DNA of 64,000 nt from Cryptomeria japonica (taxonomy: Eukaryota; Streptophyta; Pinopsida; Cupressales; Cupressaceae): contig NC_081410.1 in NCBI RefSeq assembly GCF_030272615.1, positions 568,867,152 through 568,931,151 of the forward strand. The letters run 5' to 3'. The translations under genes were made by a program, and so were the position numbers. The notes under the pieces were generated by a model. It had not been told where the DNA came from and searched no databases. It saw only the letters and a list, made by a program, of their open reading frames with translations. Every line of letters starts with the position of its first letter. Position 1 is the first letter of the stretch. This document shows, in pieces, positions 47,880 through 59,573 of this stretch.

Positions 47880-48050
47880 ACAGTTAGAAAAGGCCGGGTT
47901 CGTTCAAACTCGATCGTTACGTAAATGTGCGCATCATAATTTAGCATGTGGGTTTGAGCAAAGGGGGGTCCGCTTGAACCCCTTATGGTTCGAGAAGAAC
48001 CCCCTTCGCTCAAACCAGTGCTCATTCGAACCCTCTTGTTAGAGGTTTCT
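47880..48050 (-). repeat. Right subterminal GGTTCGA block
   Basis: On the minus strand: GGGTTCGAATGAGC, GGGGGTTCTTCTCGAACC, AAGGGGTTCAAGCGGACCCC and TTTGCTCAAACCC. It is an inverted relative of 28,258-28,440. A 76-codon frame across it (48,055-47,825) is not supported as a gene. Confidence 0.68.
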
Positions 48051-48802
48051 CCCAAAAAATTTCAGAGTTTTAAGAAATTTTTGCCTTCGGACCTCTGGTT
48101 CAAGGCACAAATGAAATAATCTTGATAACCCAAAAATATTAGATGGTAGTACTTGGAGAAATCTTTCCAATGAGTATAATTTTATTACATTGTGAATTTA
48201 TTATGTTTTTGTTTTTTTAATTTTATGGAATATTGATTTTTCACCGAACATGAACTTCTCTATCCAATGCATTGGGAAAAATAGGAAACTAATTCAAAAA
48301 AATTCTGAAAAATATCTATACCCCAGGTATTGATGTCTTCTTTCTAGCAAAAAAATAAATTAAATTTTGATATATATAGAACAAGTTATGTTTTCAAACT
48401 TAAACCTATGTCTGAATTATGATTAGTCGGACTTCAAAACTTAATAAAATGAAAAATAATCAACATATCACTATAAAAACACCTGCAAGCCCTGGATATT
48501 GATGTTACAAACCAAAATTCAAAATAATTGAGTTTTTATCATTTATAGAAAAAAAGTTATGCATTTTAGGAGGAACATCACTCTTAAAAAATGTAGTTTG
48601 TTGTAAAAAACTACTTTTCGAGGGAGATGGAAATTTAAAAAAAAAATACTTCAAATTTTTTAAAATATATATATATATAGAATATACACACAAAATGCTA
48701 CAAATCACTAATTTACATCATCTTAAAATTTGTAATAGTTTAAAAGTTATTGTTCTCGGAAGTTGAAGATTATTTTAAAAATGTTCATCATAGTGTCAAA
48801 AG
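48051..48802. other. AT-rich right arm of the transposon with a ~175-bp direct repeat
   Basis: The phrases CCCAGGTATTGATGTCTTC (near 48,323) and CCCTGGATATTGATGTTACA (near 48,490) open two diverged copies that each continue to an AAGTTATG word. No gene. Confidence 0.5.
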
Positions 48803-48839
48803 TGGCAAAAAAGTGGGAACCCTTATTGTGAGTTCACCC
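48803..48839 (-). repeat. Right terminal inverted repeat
   Basis: Reverse complement reads GGGTGAACTCACAATAAGGG then TTCCCACTTTTTTGCCA; compare the left end. It is followed directly by TTAA at 48,840-48,843. Confidence 0.8.
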
Positions 48840-48843
48840 TTAA
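48840..48843. other. TTAA target-site duplication, right
   Basis: TTAA between the right inverted repeat and the resumed LTR sequence GGGAAAAACTGCGATGGG (intact LTR: AGGAAAAATCTTGGTGGG). Confidence 0.8.
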
Positions 48844-49322
48844 GGGAAAAACTGCGATGGGATTGAGACCCACAATATTAATATACTTTGATAGAAGTAT
48901 AGAAATACTACATAAGGGGAATGTGCATGCATTCAGGCACGCTGCTTAGAACTCACTACTCAATTTACAATAACGACAACAACCTGGAAGGCTCACTGCC
49001 TTACAAAATTATTACAAATAATAATTGAAATATCTGAACTGATAAACAACATCTACAAATGCAAAAATCTTGTTAAGCAGAAAATACTTTATCTTACTTT
49101 ACTCTACTATACTGCTTTGTTCTGCTATTCTACGTTATACCATAGCACAAATCCTTCACTTGCACACGTGAAACTATGCACAATCACTCATACACACTTT
49201 CTATACAACCACCAATATCTAAAATGCTCATATCAATCGGCCTTATATATCTACAACTTCAATTTAGGTCTTCTTCCTGTTGGCCCAAAAACACATAACA
49301 CACAATAATGTACGCTGCAACA
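48844..49322 (-). mobile_element. 3' LTR, inner piece
   Basis: Aligns with 59,749-60,233, for example GGGATTGAGACCCACAATAT and CAACATCTACAAATGCAAAA. It ends near GCTGCAACA. A purine run (minus AGGGGGAG, about 49,358-49,365) lies about 40 bp inside the element. Confidence 0.85.
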
Positions 49323-51611
49323 AGAATCTATCAACCAAACTTCCAAGAATCAAAAACTCCCCCTAAGATCAATATTTTTCCCTCCTTTATACCCCTCCTT
49401 TTACATCAATGACAAAGGTAGGGTTCAAAAAACCAAAAATTCAAACAAAAAATGTTTATTTACATATGAACACATAGTCTTTACTCACAAAAAATTGAAG
49501 ATGTCTACATAATAGTTCTTCAATGTATCTAGATTGCTATCCCAGCCCTTCTTTAGACTCTCCAAAATGGTTATAAGACCACTACACAAGTACGCTTTCG
49601 CCTTTTCTATTTTTAGATCTATTGGATCATTGTTGGCTAGAGTATTTTGAGTATGCTTCAAGGCATTGAACATAATATCCAACTTGGGAGTAATGCAGGT
49701 CTGAAGTTCTCTAACTCTTCGAGTTAGTTTATCCCTATCATGACTCAAGCTTTTGATTTTCTCAAGCAATGATTTCACTTGATCTTCATGACTTCTCAAA
49801 GAAGATCAACTGCAACTCTAATAAAATAAGAGCTAAATGAACATTGACAATGATATTTATGAGTGATTGATGTTTGATAGTAGTCGATCCACCTATGACA
49901 ATAGAGTAATGTGATGTCCCCCATCAAATCCAAACAAAAAACATTGGTTAACTTCATTCTAGCACTCCAAACAATGAATAACATTGCCAACTTAATTGAT
50001 AACATAAACATTGCCATGTTAAGGTTGTTATTGATATAAAGCAATCATTAGAACCTGACAAAGGATTGACTGACTGAGATATGTGTGCTAGCTCATCCTC
50101 ATGCTCCTTAGACTTCTTCCTTAAGTCCTTAGTGAACCTTTTCAAAGATGGGCATGATTTTTACAAGTTTCCACCTTCAGATAGAGCTTCTTGCATACTC
50201 TTTACACAGGCATCTAATGTGACTCTATCATTTGCAATCATCTTTTTCAATGTCTGGAGCCTCTTTGAATCAAATTCATTTCAGACCTTCTCCTCAGTAG
50301 ATTTTTCAAAAGATTCAAAATCTGTACCTTCAAAGTTAATTAAACTTTTAAACTAGCTAGATGGAGTATTAGATGAATCCTTTTGAAATGAAGGCATTAA
50401 TTTATCAAAACTCTGGATGCTAGGGTTAGCAACATACTATCCTGAGTATGTGACTTCAAGAGATCCCCACTTGACTTAGCTTCTGTAAATTATGCCAGTT
50501 GAAGCTTCAGGATGGGGGTTTAGAGAGGCAAGGTTAATAGGACCTTGCACAAATTCTAGATCATCAATTATTTTCTTTCCGTTTACTAGCTTTGCAGTGT
50601 CTCTTGCTTCCAGAATGGATTCTTGTTTGACCTCTACCTTTTCCTTGTCTACATTCTTCTCAGTATTTGCATCCTTCTCATGAACTAGGGGGTTATTTGC
50701 ACCAACCAAAGGATTAACATCCTTGTCCTTACCCTCATCTTCTACTCCGACATCCTCAACTCTAACTTCTTCTTTCACATTAACTTCTACGTGAACTTAT
50801 GGGATGGAAGTAGTATCATTCATTGTCTTCTTAGCTTTTGGATTATCTTGTGATGGCTTGATCTAAGATTACAGATGAGATTCATCTTGTCCTTTTTCCT
50901 GATTAACTTCATATTGATTCTTAAGTAATATTTTTGTCAAAATTTTCTCTCTTTTTTTAACAACCTCATCAGTTTTAATGAACATGATTTTATTCACTCT
51001 GGTTTTACTTCAAAACTCATTCTTTGCTAACTTAAGAATTCTAGCAATCTCGTCCTTAGATATTACAAAGCATAGATTAACTAGTACACATTCTCTTAAT
51101 CTTTCTTTTTCCACTTTAGCTCTCTCTTTTCTCATATCCAAAACTTTGTACAAACTCTTAGGAATCTTAGACATTAATCCTATCAAGGCTTTGTTATACA
51201 CATTCATATATTCTATAGCGGATTTCTCTAATGCTTGTTTACCATTCTCATCAAAATTTTCATACCATTTTGATAATGGCTTCAAGTTACCATTCTTTAC
51301 TACTTCACTTACAATCTCATTTAAAGATATAAGAAGTTAAACAATAAATCTACCTTGCTTAATAACCTCATCAATCTTGGATGACTTTGATTTCTTGCAT
51401 GGCCTTGCTCTACCAGATGGTTTCTCCTTTGCAACTTTGGTGACCGTAGTTGCTTCTACGTTCACCTGCTTTACAACTTTAGCTAACTTAGTTTCTTCAT
51501 CATCTATAGTCACATTTCTCTTGTTTCCTCTTCTTCTCTGCTTCACCAGATAATTTGGATGATGGTTTAGGTTTACTTGTAGGTTTTGCAAGACAAGAGG
51601 AGAGAGAAACA

Positions 51612-51616
51612 CTACT
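51612..51616. other. CTACT target-site duplication, left
   Basis: Five bases directly before the solo LTR, repeated at 56,565-56,569. Confidence 0.85.
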
Positions 51617-54600
51617 TGTAATGCCCACCAAAATACCCTAGAGAAAGTAAACTACTAACACAATAATGGAGATAATTTTTTTTTATTAACATCTATTAAC
51701 AACTAACGTAACACATAACATCTCCATTTAACTACATTCATTTACCATTTATTCATTATGAACATACATCATTACATTAATTATGCAAGTGGAAATAACA
51801 TAACACCATTAATCTTTCCCTAGGGTACTTCAATGTCATTACTTAATTTGCCACCATAATGACATCTAACTCACATGATAAACATATTCTATCTTAGTTT
51901 AATGCATCATATTCATTTCCTCACCATGAGATATGCAACCTACCAAATTATCTATCCATCATGATATGCATGTCATTCTACCATTTTACTAACATATTAC
52001 ATTCGTTCTTTAGAAATCCAAGACAACCCCATATTCCTACATTCATTTTATGCACCAAATCTAAATGTGTTTTAACCCATCATTTCCTATCTACATGCTC
52101 TTATCCTTTTCCATGATAATGCAATCCTAATGCATGAGTATAATCCATCTTTACAAATCCATCTAAACATACTTCAATTGCATCTAATACTAACATGATC
52201 TTCTTCCATGTATAATGATTATCTACTCATAATGTATAAACTATAATTCATTCTTGAACCAATGTGATAAACTAATTCCCTTATGACTTTACTTAAGCAT
52301 GGGCAAGCACAACATCACACTAATCCTTCCATCATAGAGTTCTTTGTTTTAACTTACAAACATATAACAATATAAATCCATTACTTTCAATACAAGTACA
52401 TTTCATACATCATATACAAGTCATTTACTATCTATCTAGCATGATATACAGTCCATTACTATGCAATTCAATCCATTTCCTATTATCTTCACTCTAAAGC
52501 CTCCATACCTTTTAATCCCTTTACATTAAATTTCCCACATGGACATATATGTCTCCTCGATCATGATTTACCTATTAGAAACATGATCTATTCACATTTC
52601 TAAAATTTCCTTCATAAAATTGTAGTTTTCACATAGCACCAAAAGCAAATCCATGAATCCAATAGCAACAGTTTCCTTTTCTAATCCAACTACACATACA
52701 ACCACTTTCCTAACATGATCATTTCATTTGACAATAACCCCAATGCATAACACAAGAATCCTAATACTTTCCTTCCATAATCTTTTTCATTATATGCATA
52801 CTTTTCCTAATTTCCAAAGCGTACACATAGAGACATCATTATCTAAACCTTATCCATATTATCTAACATCCTCAATACTAACATTTAAAATTATTCCATT
52901 TCTTAGGGTTCTTTCACATATTAAATCACAATCTAAATAATAACCATAAAAATTCCTTTCCAACCAATACAAGAAGATCATATTATAAATCACATCTATT
53001 TCATTTCTAACTACATTGCGTAATCTGGGTACATGAAATAATTCCCTTCATTTAACAAGAACATATCCATACATCTCATTGCCACACTTACAAATCATGA
53101 AATATCCTAATTGCCATTCATGAACTACTTATGAATACATTTACATAACAATATTTCAAGAACATAGCTGTTCTTTTTACATGATTCCATCCACTACATA
53201 CAAGATACTACAAACATGCATTTCATCATATTCATTACATAAATCTGCTACAAGGTACATCCATATTCCATCAAGAAGGACAATTCACATCCATGCACGA
53301 AGAATCCAAGAGAAAATCCCGATGGTTAAAAAGCACCAACCACCCGACCATGTGGAACCAAAGGAACCACCCCCCGTGCTAGGAGATGACACAAGGTCGC
53401 AACACACACTCTAAACCTAAGCTGACACCTATAACAAAAGAAATGAACCAGACAAGGACTCTCATGCAAGATCTCACACAATACAACAAGAATAAACTCC
53501 CTGAGGCATATAACTCATCGAGACATAAATGCATCCAATAAGGAATAATCTTACATCATCAAAGGGGAACACATGTAGGAGTGGAGTGTCATCACATGCC
53601 ATCCTCAAAACATAATAACATAAGACACTAGCCTAATGGACATGTGGAGCCATCTCAACCTATGAGAGACTAAGGGAGATTATCTTACCATCTTCATGGC
53701 CTTCTTATGCTTATCCTAAAACATCCTCCCTAGGACTAAGTCATGAGACTCAAATCAATTTATTATCTTATTAATGAATCTAGCTACCCAACCCATCAAT
53801 TATCAGGTTATCACTTATTTACAAATCATGTTAAACTCCCAATATGCCCTGACATTCTAGACTTCATGCATCCTTACAAGGAACCTCATGCAAGCCTATC
53901 TCTCGGGACCCTGGTCATCACATGGAAGCCCACTCCCCCCTAACATGGCCCAAACAAGAAAAGCAATAAGAGGCTCATAATATCAATTAAATATGAAATC
54001 ATAATCATCATACAACCATTCATATACATGGCCATCCAAAGGTCATAAAACCACATAAACAACAAGAGCCTAATAGAATAAAAGTGCATCAATAAGATAA
54101 ACAAATATGCTCATTAAATGAAATAAATATCAACAACAAGGCACATCGACTTTCTGGACTGAGCATAATAAATAACTCTCTCTACCATGGCTTGTCAACA
54201 TGATAGGGGCATAAATCCATCATAAAGATCATATAGAAGCAAAACCATAAAAGATTCATCAAATCCATTAATCGCACAATTTGGAAAATCATCAATAAAC
54301 ATCTGAAAAACCTCTAGTACAAACAAATGACCAAGAAACAAATTAAAATAAGTAAAATACTGGAAAACTACAAATACATAGTCATAGTGTTTTAGTCATA
54401 ACTTTAAAACCATGATTGCAACTTTCATGATTTTTATATAGATTTTGGATGACTTCAAGTAGAAGAAACCCACTAAATTTTGTGAAAACCCAGTTGATAA
54501 TTTTTGAGTAACCTTAAAGAGAAAGTCGTAGATCCGTACCTAAGAACAACAAATACAACGCAAACATAAAATATAGGTTGCAACACAGAAGACTTTATGG

Positions 54601-56087
54601 ATAAGAAAATAAATCCAACACTTGAAAGAAATGTACAAAGTAGGTATTGACTTGGTTTCCCAAGCAAGAGGAACACTCAGAAATAAAAAGATTTAACTAA
54701 ACTTGAGTGAAACATTTGCAAGTAAAACACACACACAAGCAACCATTATTGTGAATGACATTTGCAAACACAAATCAAAATGAATAAATTAAAATACATA
54801 ATCTATAGTTGACTATAATCATTTTCCCCATTTTTCACAAATAATGTGCAGACACAAATCATACATGGAAGCCATCAAAATAAAAAATAATACAAAGGCT
54901 CAAAGCTCCAACTTGCAACTAGAAGTGATGGAATGTAGCTGAAGAAGAGATCCCCACAAAGCCAAGCCAAAATCCAAATCAAGCTCTAGCCAAAATCCAA
55001 CCAAGCTCCAACCAAAATCCAAGTGTAAATCAAAAGCCAAAGGAAAAATGCTTGCAGGAAAAAATTTCAAAGAAAAGCCAACCCCAAAAATATCATGGAA
55101 ATAAAAATAAAAAGCAAACAATAATCAAAACCCTAGCCTCAATCTCGGGTAATCAAAATATTCCATTTTGGAATATATTTTTCCAACCCACCATATATTA
55201 TAATTTCTTCTCCCATTTTGAATTTAGCCAATGAGAGTAAAGGGTAGGTATAGTAAATATAAAATACATTTATCTAGCCAAGTGGGAATGTTTTATTATT
55301 ATTATAATTTAAGAAGCTCATACACCCCACTTAGGAAATGAAAGTCAAACTATTAAATAAACATAAGCTATAAATAAATAATCCAAATGGGGATTAGAAT
55401 TAAATAAACCAAAAGCTAATAAAATAAATTAAAGAACCCCAATAAGTATTAAATATCAAATAAATAATTAAATAATCAAATACCAATGAAGATTAAATCA
55501 CAAATATAAAATAAACATTAAACAACAATAAATCTCACCAACAAATATTAATCAACATTAAAATGTAAAAGCACTATTAAACAATAAATAATAAATAAAT
55601 AAATATTATATACCAAATAAGTAATTAAACCATAAACATTAAATGAATAAATAATTAAATATAAAATAAATGATCAAACCTCAATAAAGATTAAACAATA
55701 AATACCAAATAAATATTAAAATCACACAAAATAAATAACCATAAAATATCAAATAATTAAATACTCAAAGCCACTAAACTATTAAAATAAGCATCATTAA
55801 TTATAAAATCACACATCAAGGATCACATAATTAGTCTAAACAAAATGAAATAAATCAACCATCTCTAAACATAATCACAATACTAAAAAGATCAAACTCA
55901 CTAACTGATGTGGTGAATTACGTCAAGATGCTACGACACATGGTGCACATCTTAGACCTAGAGTAAGTTTAGGGAGAAAATGTCATCTATGAACCACAAA
56001 AGCCATTGGAATTACATACATACTCAGAGCTATGAAGCCAAGTGGATTTGATGTACCCGCAAGGTCTTGCAACCACAAAACGATAAT

Positions 56088-56132
<45 letters not shown>

Positions 56133-56564
56133 TAACAGGCAAGTGATAGAGAGTCGCGATGACACATCCCACTCACAATGAGTGATGTGGAATCATCTCT
56201 ATCACAAAGATAGTCAAACAATAGTCAAACACAACTCATAAGCATCTCATCAAATGTAATCATGAGATAGGGTTAGTGTAATCATAATCAACATCAAATC
56301 CATGATCAATATAATCTATCGATAATCTATCACATAGTAACTATATAATATCCATTAAATCACATGATCAATAATGATAGTATCAACATCATATAAACCA
56401 TCCAAAATAGCATATACCCAATACTGTCTATCATCACAATGCATAACTAAAACACATAAAAAATCATCATCCAAATCATCATAAATAGTCAAGATAAGTC
56501 TTATCATGCATGAAATAAAAGTCAACTCTAATCAAAACAAGTCAAGTCAAGGGTGGACACTACA
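51617..56564 (-). mobile_element. Solo LTR (4,948 bp) related to the giant-LTR chromovirus
   Basis: Starts TGTAATGCCCACC and ends GGTGGACACTACA with CTACT on both sides. Same block order as the 4,863-21,529 LTRs: T-run near 51,680, CATCC..ACGAAGAATCC, CTAGGAGATG and CAACACACACTC near 53,390, GGAGCCATCTCAACCTATGA near 53,648, the AATAAA-rich block 55,330-55,870, ATTACGTCAAGATGCTACGAC, and a (TA)n tract at 56,092-56,130. The CACCCACC hairpin block is absent. It is more diverged from them than they are from each other, so it is a sister family. It has no interior, so the element was removed by LTR-LTR recombination. Confidence 0.9.
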
Positions 56565-56569
56565 CTACT
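56565..56569. other. CTACT target-site duplication, right
   Basis: Matches 51,612-51,616; ORF2 reading resumes beyond it. Confidence 0.85.
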
Positions 56570-58266
56570 TGATTGCCTAGGTTTAGGTGTAGATGCTTTT
56601 GGTTTAGCCTTCTCCTTCTTGACAGCCTGCTCCTCAAAGAGGATGTTCCTCTCTTGATTCTAGACCGTCTCCTTAGAAATTCCAATGCTTTCTTCAACTT
56701 CCTTTCTTACTTTCTTCTGAATCACCAGTTTCCTAAATTGCTGATGCAAATTTAAGCTTTTTTCTTTGTATGTTCCAAATCTCTCCTCATTAGAATCCAC
56801 TGGTTTATTCAACAAGTGTTGTGCATAGATTTATGATATCTTCTCTTCAACTTCATATTCCATAGGTAGAATCCATGAAGTTCTTGGTTCTATTGCCTCC
56901 ATCAAGCACTAATCTGTGTCAACTATAAAATAGATTGTGTCCTAATATTTCTCCACTATGGACTTAGGGATCCTTTCCCTCTCGTGTATTTCCTTCTATA
57001 AATTCTTGAAATAACCCCATAAATTTGCATTCCAAACCTTAGAGTCACCAAAATTGTATAAATATTCTCTAATTTGAACTCCTACTAGTTTGTCAAAGGC
57101 CCATTTTACCTCCCCAACTCCTGGTACTTCATTCATAAAGTAAAAAAATAAACATTGGAGTAGAGTTCCATACTTGAAAGGATGTTTCTTGTTCTCTTTG
57201 ATCTTCTTCATATTATTTATGAGCTCACTCCAGAGCAGTTCACAGAGATCATACTTTTTATTTTCTCTCATCATCTCATAAGTGACATATATTTAATTTC
57301 CAAAAACAAAATTGTCCTTGTTGGAGTAGTAAATATTGTATCCGACTACCATAGAAGAGGACCTGATATCATACTCTAGGATATCATTGATTGTAATTGC
57401 TCATTTGTCAAATTTTGATCTAGTTGCATTTGTCACAATATCATTCTTCATAGCCTTCAATGATGGCAACTCTCCAGATGAACATAAACCAATAATAGCT
57501 CTAATTACATTCTTCATGATCTTGTGGGGATTGTTTAGCCACATGAATTCGTCATGCATTTGACTTAATACATATTAGACCCAATTTGAATCTTCAAACA
57601 TCGGGAATCTTACATACTATGCAAAACCCTTGTCTTCCAACCCTCAAAATTCAGGTTTCAGCATTGAACTCCTACCAGACAATTGATTATTGTACAGATT
57701 CACCATGTGTGAGCTTCCCAAATCTTCAACAAGACAATGGGTGTAAACCCTAACATCTTCAATATGCAGGACATCGTATGGCACCAATGAAAATGTTCTT
57801 TCGGATCATCTTTCATAGAGATAAATGGATGATGTTTGAAATTTGGTCGTTCATGCTTAATGATATCAACAACGAGAGGGGTAGAAATACCAAATGTAGC
57901 AATTTTGGAAATTTCAGACTTCAAACTTAAAAAGTTCTATTGATAAATACCTTGACCATCGGATTAGGGTTTCTTTCCATATCACCTGAGAAATGTTCTT
58001 TCGCACTTCAGTTGCTGAAAATTCTTCTTATAGAGCTCTCCAAACACTTCTCTTCAAATACAAAGTGAGAAATGAAGTGGTAAAATCACTTTTTATCCTC
58101 TACATACGTAAATTTTAGGTATAATAAATGCATTTTGCCCTAATATGTCTAGATACTCTATATCTTCAAGAATTATTCTTCGGATCTACAAATTCTCTCA
58201 TATTCTTTTGGAAATCCTTCAGATGGATTAGTCATAAACAAATTCATCTTCTGCGACCTGCCAAAA

Positions 58267-59505
58267 TCAGGCACAAGTCTCAAATAGGGGGTTTATAGGG
58301 TTTTCGTGATTGCTTCCCCCAAGGTTGAATGCCTTAGCTTAGTTACTGGATGTAGTTCCAACATTGAAATCAGGTGCGGACCCACCTCCTGTATCATTAT
58401 CGCTCTTCTTCACCCAATTCTTCTTCATTTGATCTTTGATCTCTTCAACTTTCTATTTTCCCTTCTCATCTTCCTTCACATTCTTGTTCTTGTCTTCCAG
58501 ACCTCTCCTATTCACATTTATGCTTCTGCAATACTTAGCAATGTGACCGAACTTGTTGCAAGCATAACAAACAACATTTCCTTGCATAGGCCTGAAGTTC
58601 ATCTAATTTCCTCTTGATCTGAACTAATTAGAAACATGTCCAAACATACCACATGCATAGCATCTGACATTTCTCCTATTTGGAAAGTTATTTATCACAC
58701 TTTTTCATTCATTTTCCTTATGACCATACTTATTGCATTTGAAACATTGACTGAAGAAAGATGGACCATTATTGTTCATCCTATTTCTACATTGACTAAC
58801 AATATGACCAAATTTATTGCAAACAAAACAATTACAATTGAACTTATGAGCATTTGATTTCTTTACCAGACGCCTTCTTGAATTGTTCTTCTATTGTGCT
58901 AATTTGGAGCTTTCACCTTTCTCAAATCCAAGACCTTTTGTGTCATTAGCATTCTTCTGACTTTCAAGCATCTCATCAAGGCTGGCTAAACTAATTCTTA
59001 ACCTCTCCTTATACTCATTTTTAGCTTCAAGATCAAATTTAAGAAGAAGTACCTACTTTCCAAGATCTTCCTCATGTTCTCTAGCTTCTTGCAGGTCAAG
59101 TTTCAGTTGTCCATTCTTATTCTCAAGTCTGCAACATTCATCAAATTTGTCTTTCAATAACTAAGCAATATTTTCTTCATTCTTCCTTTCCTCAATCTCA
59201 TTTGTCAATCTGATCACAATGGCTTCCATCTCATTCTTATGGACAACATTAGCTCTAGCAAGATTCTCACATTCTTATGTCTTTTCCTTGAGGGCTTCTT
59301 TATCAATGATTTGAATTTCTTTGTCCTTCAACTTATCAACAAGTTCCTTTCTCTTTTCTCTTGACTTGTTCAGCTGATCTTTCAATGATTCGATGAAGTC
59401 CTCAACATGCCTAAGGCTTTCTTTCACTTGTCGGACCTTAGCTTTTGATTGATCAAGTTCTTCAAGTGCAACAAGAAGTTGTTGTCTAAAACTATCAAGA
59501 TTCAT
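58267..59505 (-). pseudogene. ORF1: Gag-like protein with coiled coil and four zinc knuckles
   Basis: ATG at 59,505 (MNLDSFRQQLLVALEEL) to TGA at 58,267-58,269, 412 codons in one frame with point-mutation stops only. Residues 1-220 are a long coiled coil rich in Lys, Glu and Leu (KDQLNKSREKRKELVDKLKD and similar). Then come four CCHC boxes: CFVCNKFGHIVSQC (intact), CFKCNKYGHKENE-stop (last Cys lost to a stop), CYACGMFGHVSN followed by a stop and Phe (last Cys lost), and CYACNKFGHIAKYC (58,528-58,569, intact). A charged tail follows. Such boxes bind RNA in retroelement nucleocapsids. It begins about 50 bp inside the primer site, as gag should. No capsid or protease motif is seen. ORF2 lies about 290 bp downstream. 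Confidence 0.82.
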
Positions 59506-59556
59506 TGATTCACTTTCCTAGATCTTCCTCAAGTTGTAAGGATTCCTATGAGGAAC

Positions 59557-59571
59557 TAAGCTCTAATACAA
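59557..59571 (-). other. Degenerate primer-binding site
   Basis: Minus strand reads TGTATTAGAGCTTAG where TGGTATCAGAGCTTAG would match an initiator-Met tRNA. It sits next to the 5' LTR end at 59,574 and sets the element's orientation. Confidence 0.7.
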
Positions 59572-59573
59572 AT

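Larger units (their letters stand above)
28191..48839. mobile_element. 20.6-kb TTAA-flanked DNA transposon carrying two genes and two satellites
   Basis: It splits an LTR at TTAA and leaves TTAA on both sides. The LTR pieces outside it add up to 655 bp against 660 bp for the intact partner, so it arrived as one insertion or grew inside one. Ends are imperfect inverted repeats (28,191-28,225 and 48,803-48,839). Both ends carry inverted GGTTCGA-rich blocks. Inside are a transposase-like gene on + and a spliced accessory gene on -, convergent, with a 360-bp array between their 3' ends. A 21-bp palindromic satellite lies upstream of the transposase. TTAA targeting is known for piggyBac, Kolobok and some Sola-type elements; I cannot assign the superfamily firmly. 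Some internal pieces (a MITE, the satellites) may be later arrivals. Confidence 0.78.
49485..57980 (-). pseudogene. ORF2 of the pol-less retroelement (split by a solo LTR)
   Basis: ATG 57,980 (MERNPNP) to the stop at 49,485, about 3.5 kb of coding sequence once the solo LTR at 51,617-56,564 is set aside. Segments: SKIATFGISTPLVVDIIKHE (57,924-57,700); YDLCELLWSELINNMK..PFKYGTLLQCLFFYFM..VGVQIREYL (57,274-56,996); Lys-rich KKEKAKPKAS up to the LTR. After the LTR come QRRRGNKRN..GRARPCKKSKSSK, LKPLSKWYENFDENGKQALE, and an acidic region VRVEDVGVEDEGKDKD. The final coiled coil ends KKGWDSNLDTLKNYYVDIF, matching the relic at 1-899. Stops and shifts are frequent; a ~245-bp foreign-looking stretch lies at about 49,800-50,045. 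No catalytic motif of any retroelement enzyme is visible. Function unknown. Confidence 0.68.

Noticed and set aside
49796-50044. 82-residue frame in the middle of ORF2
   Set aside because: Lies in a ~245-bp stretch that interrupts the ORF2 homology; more likely a small insertion or decayed linker than a gene.
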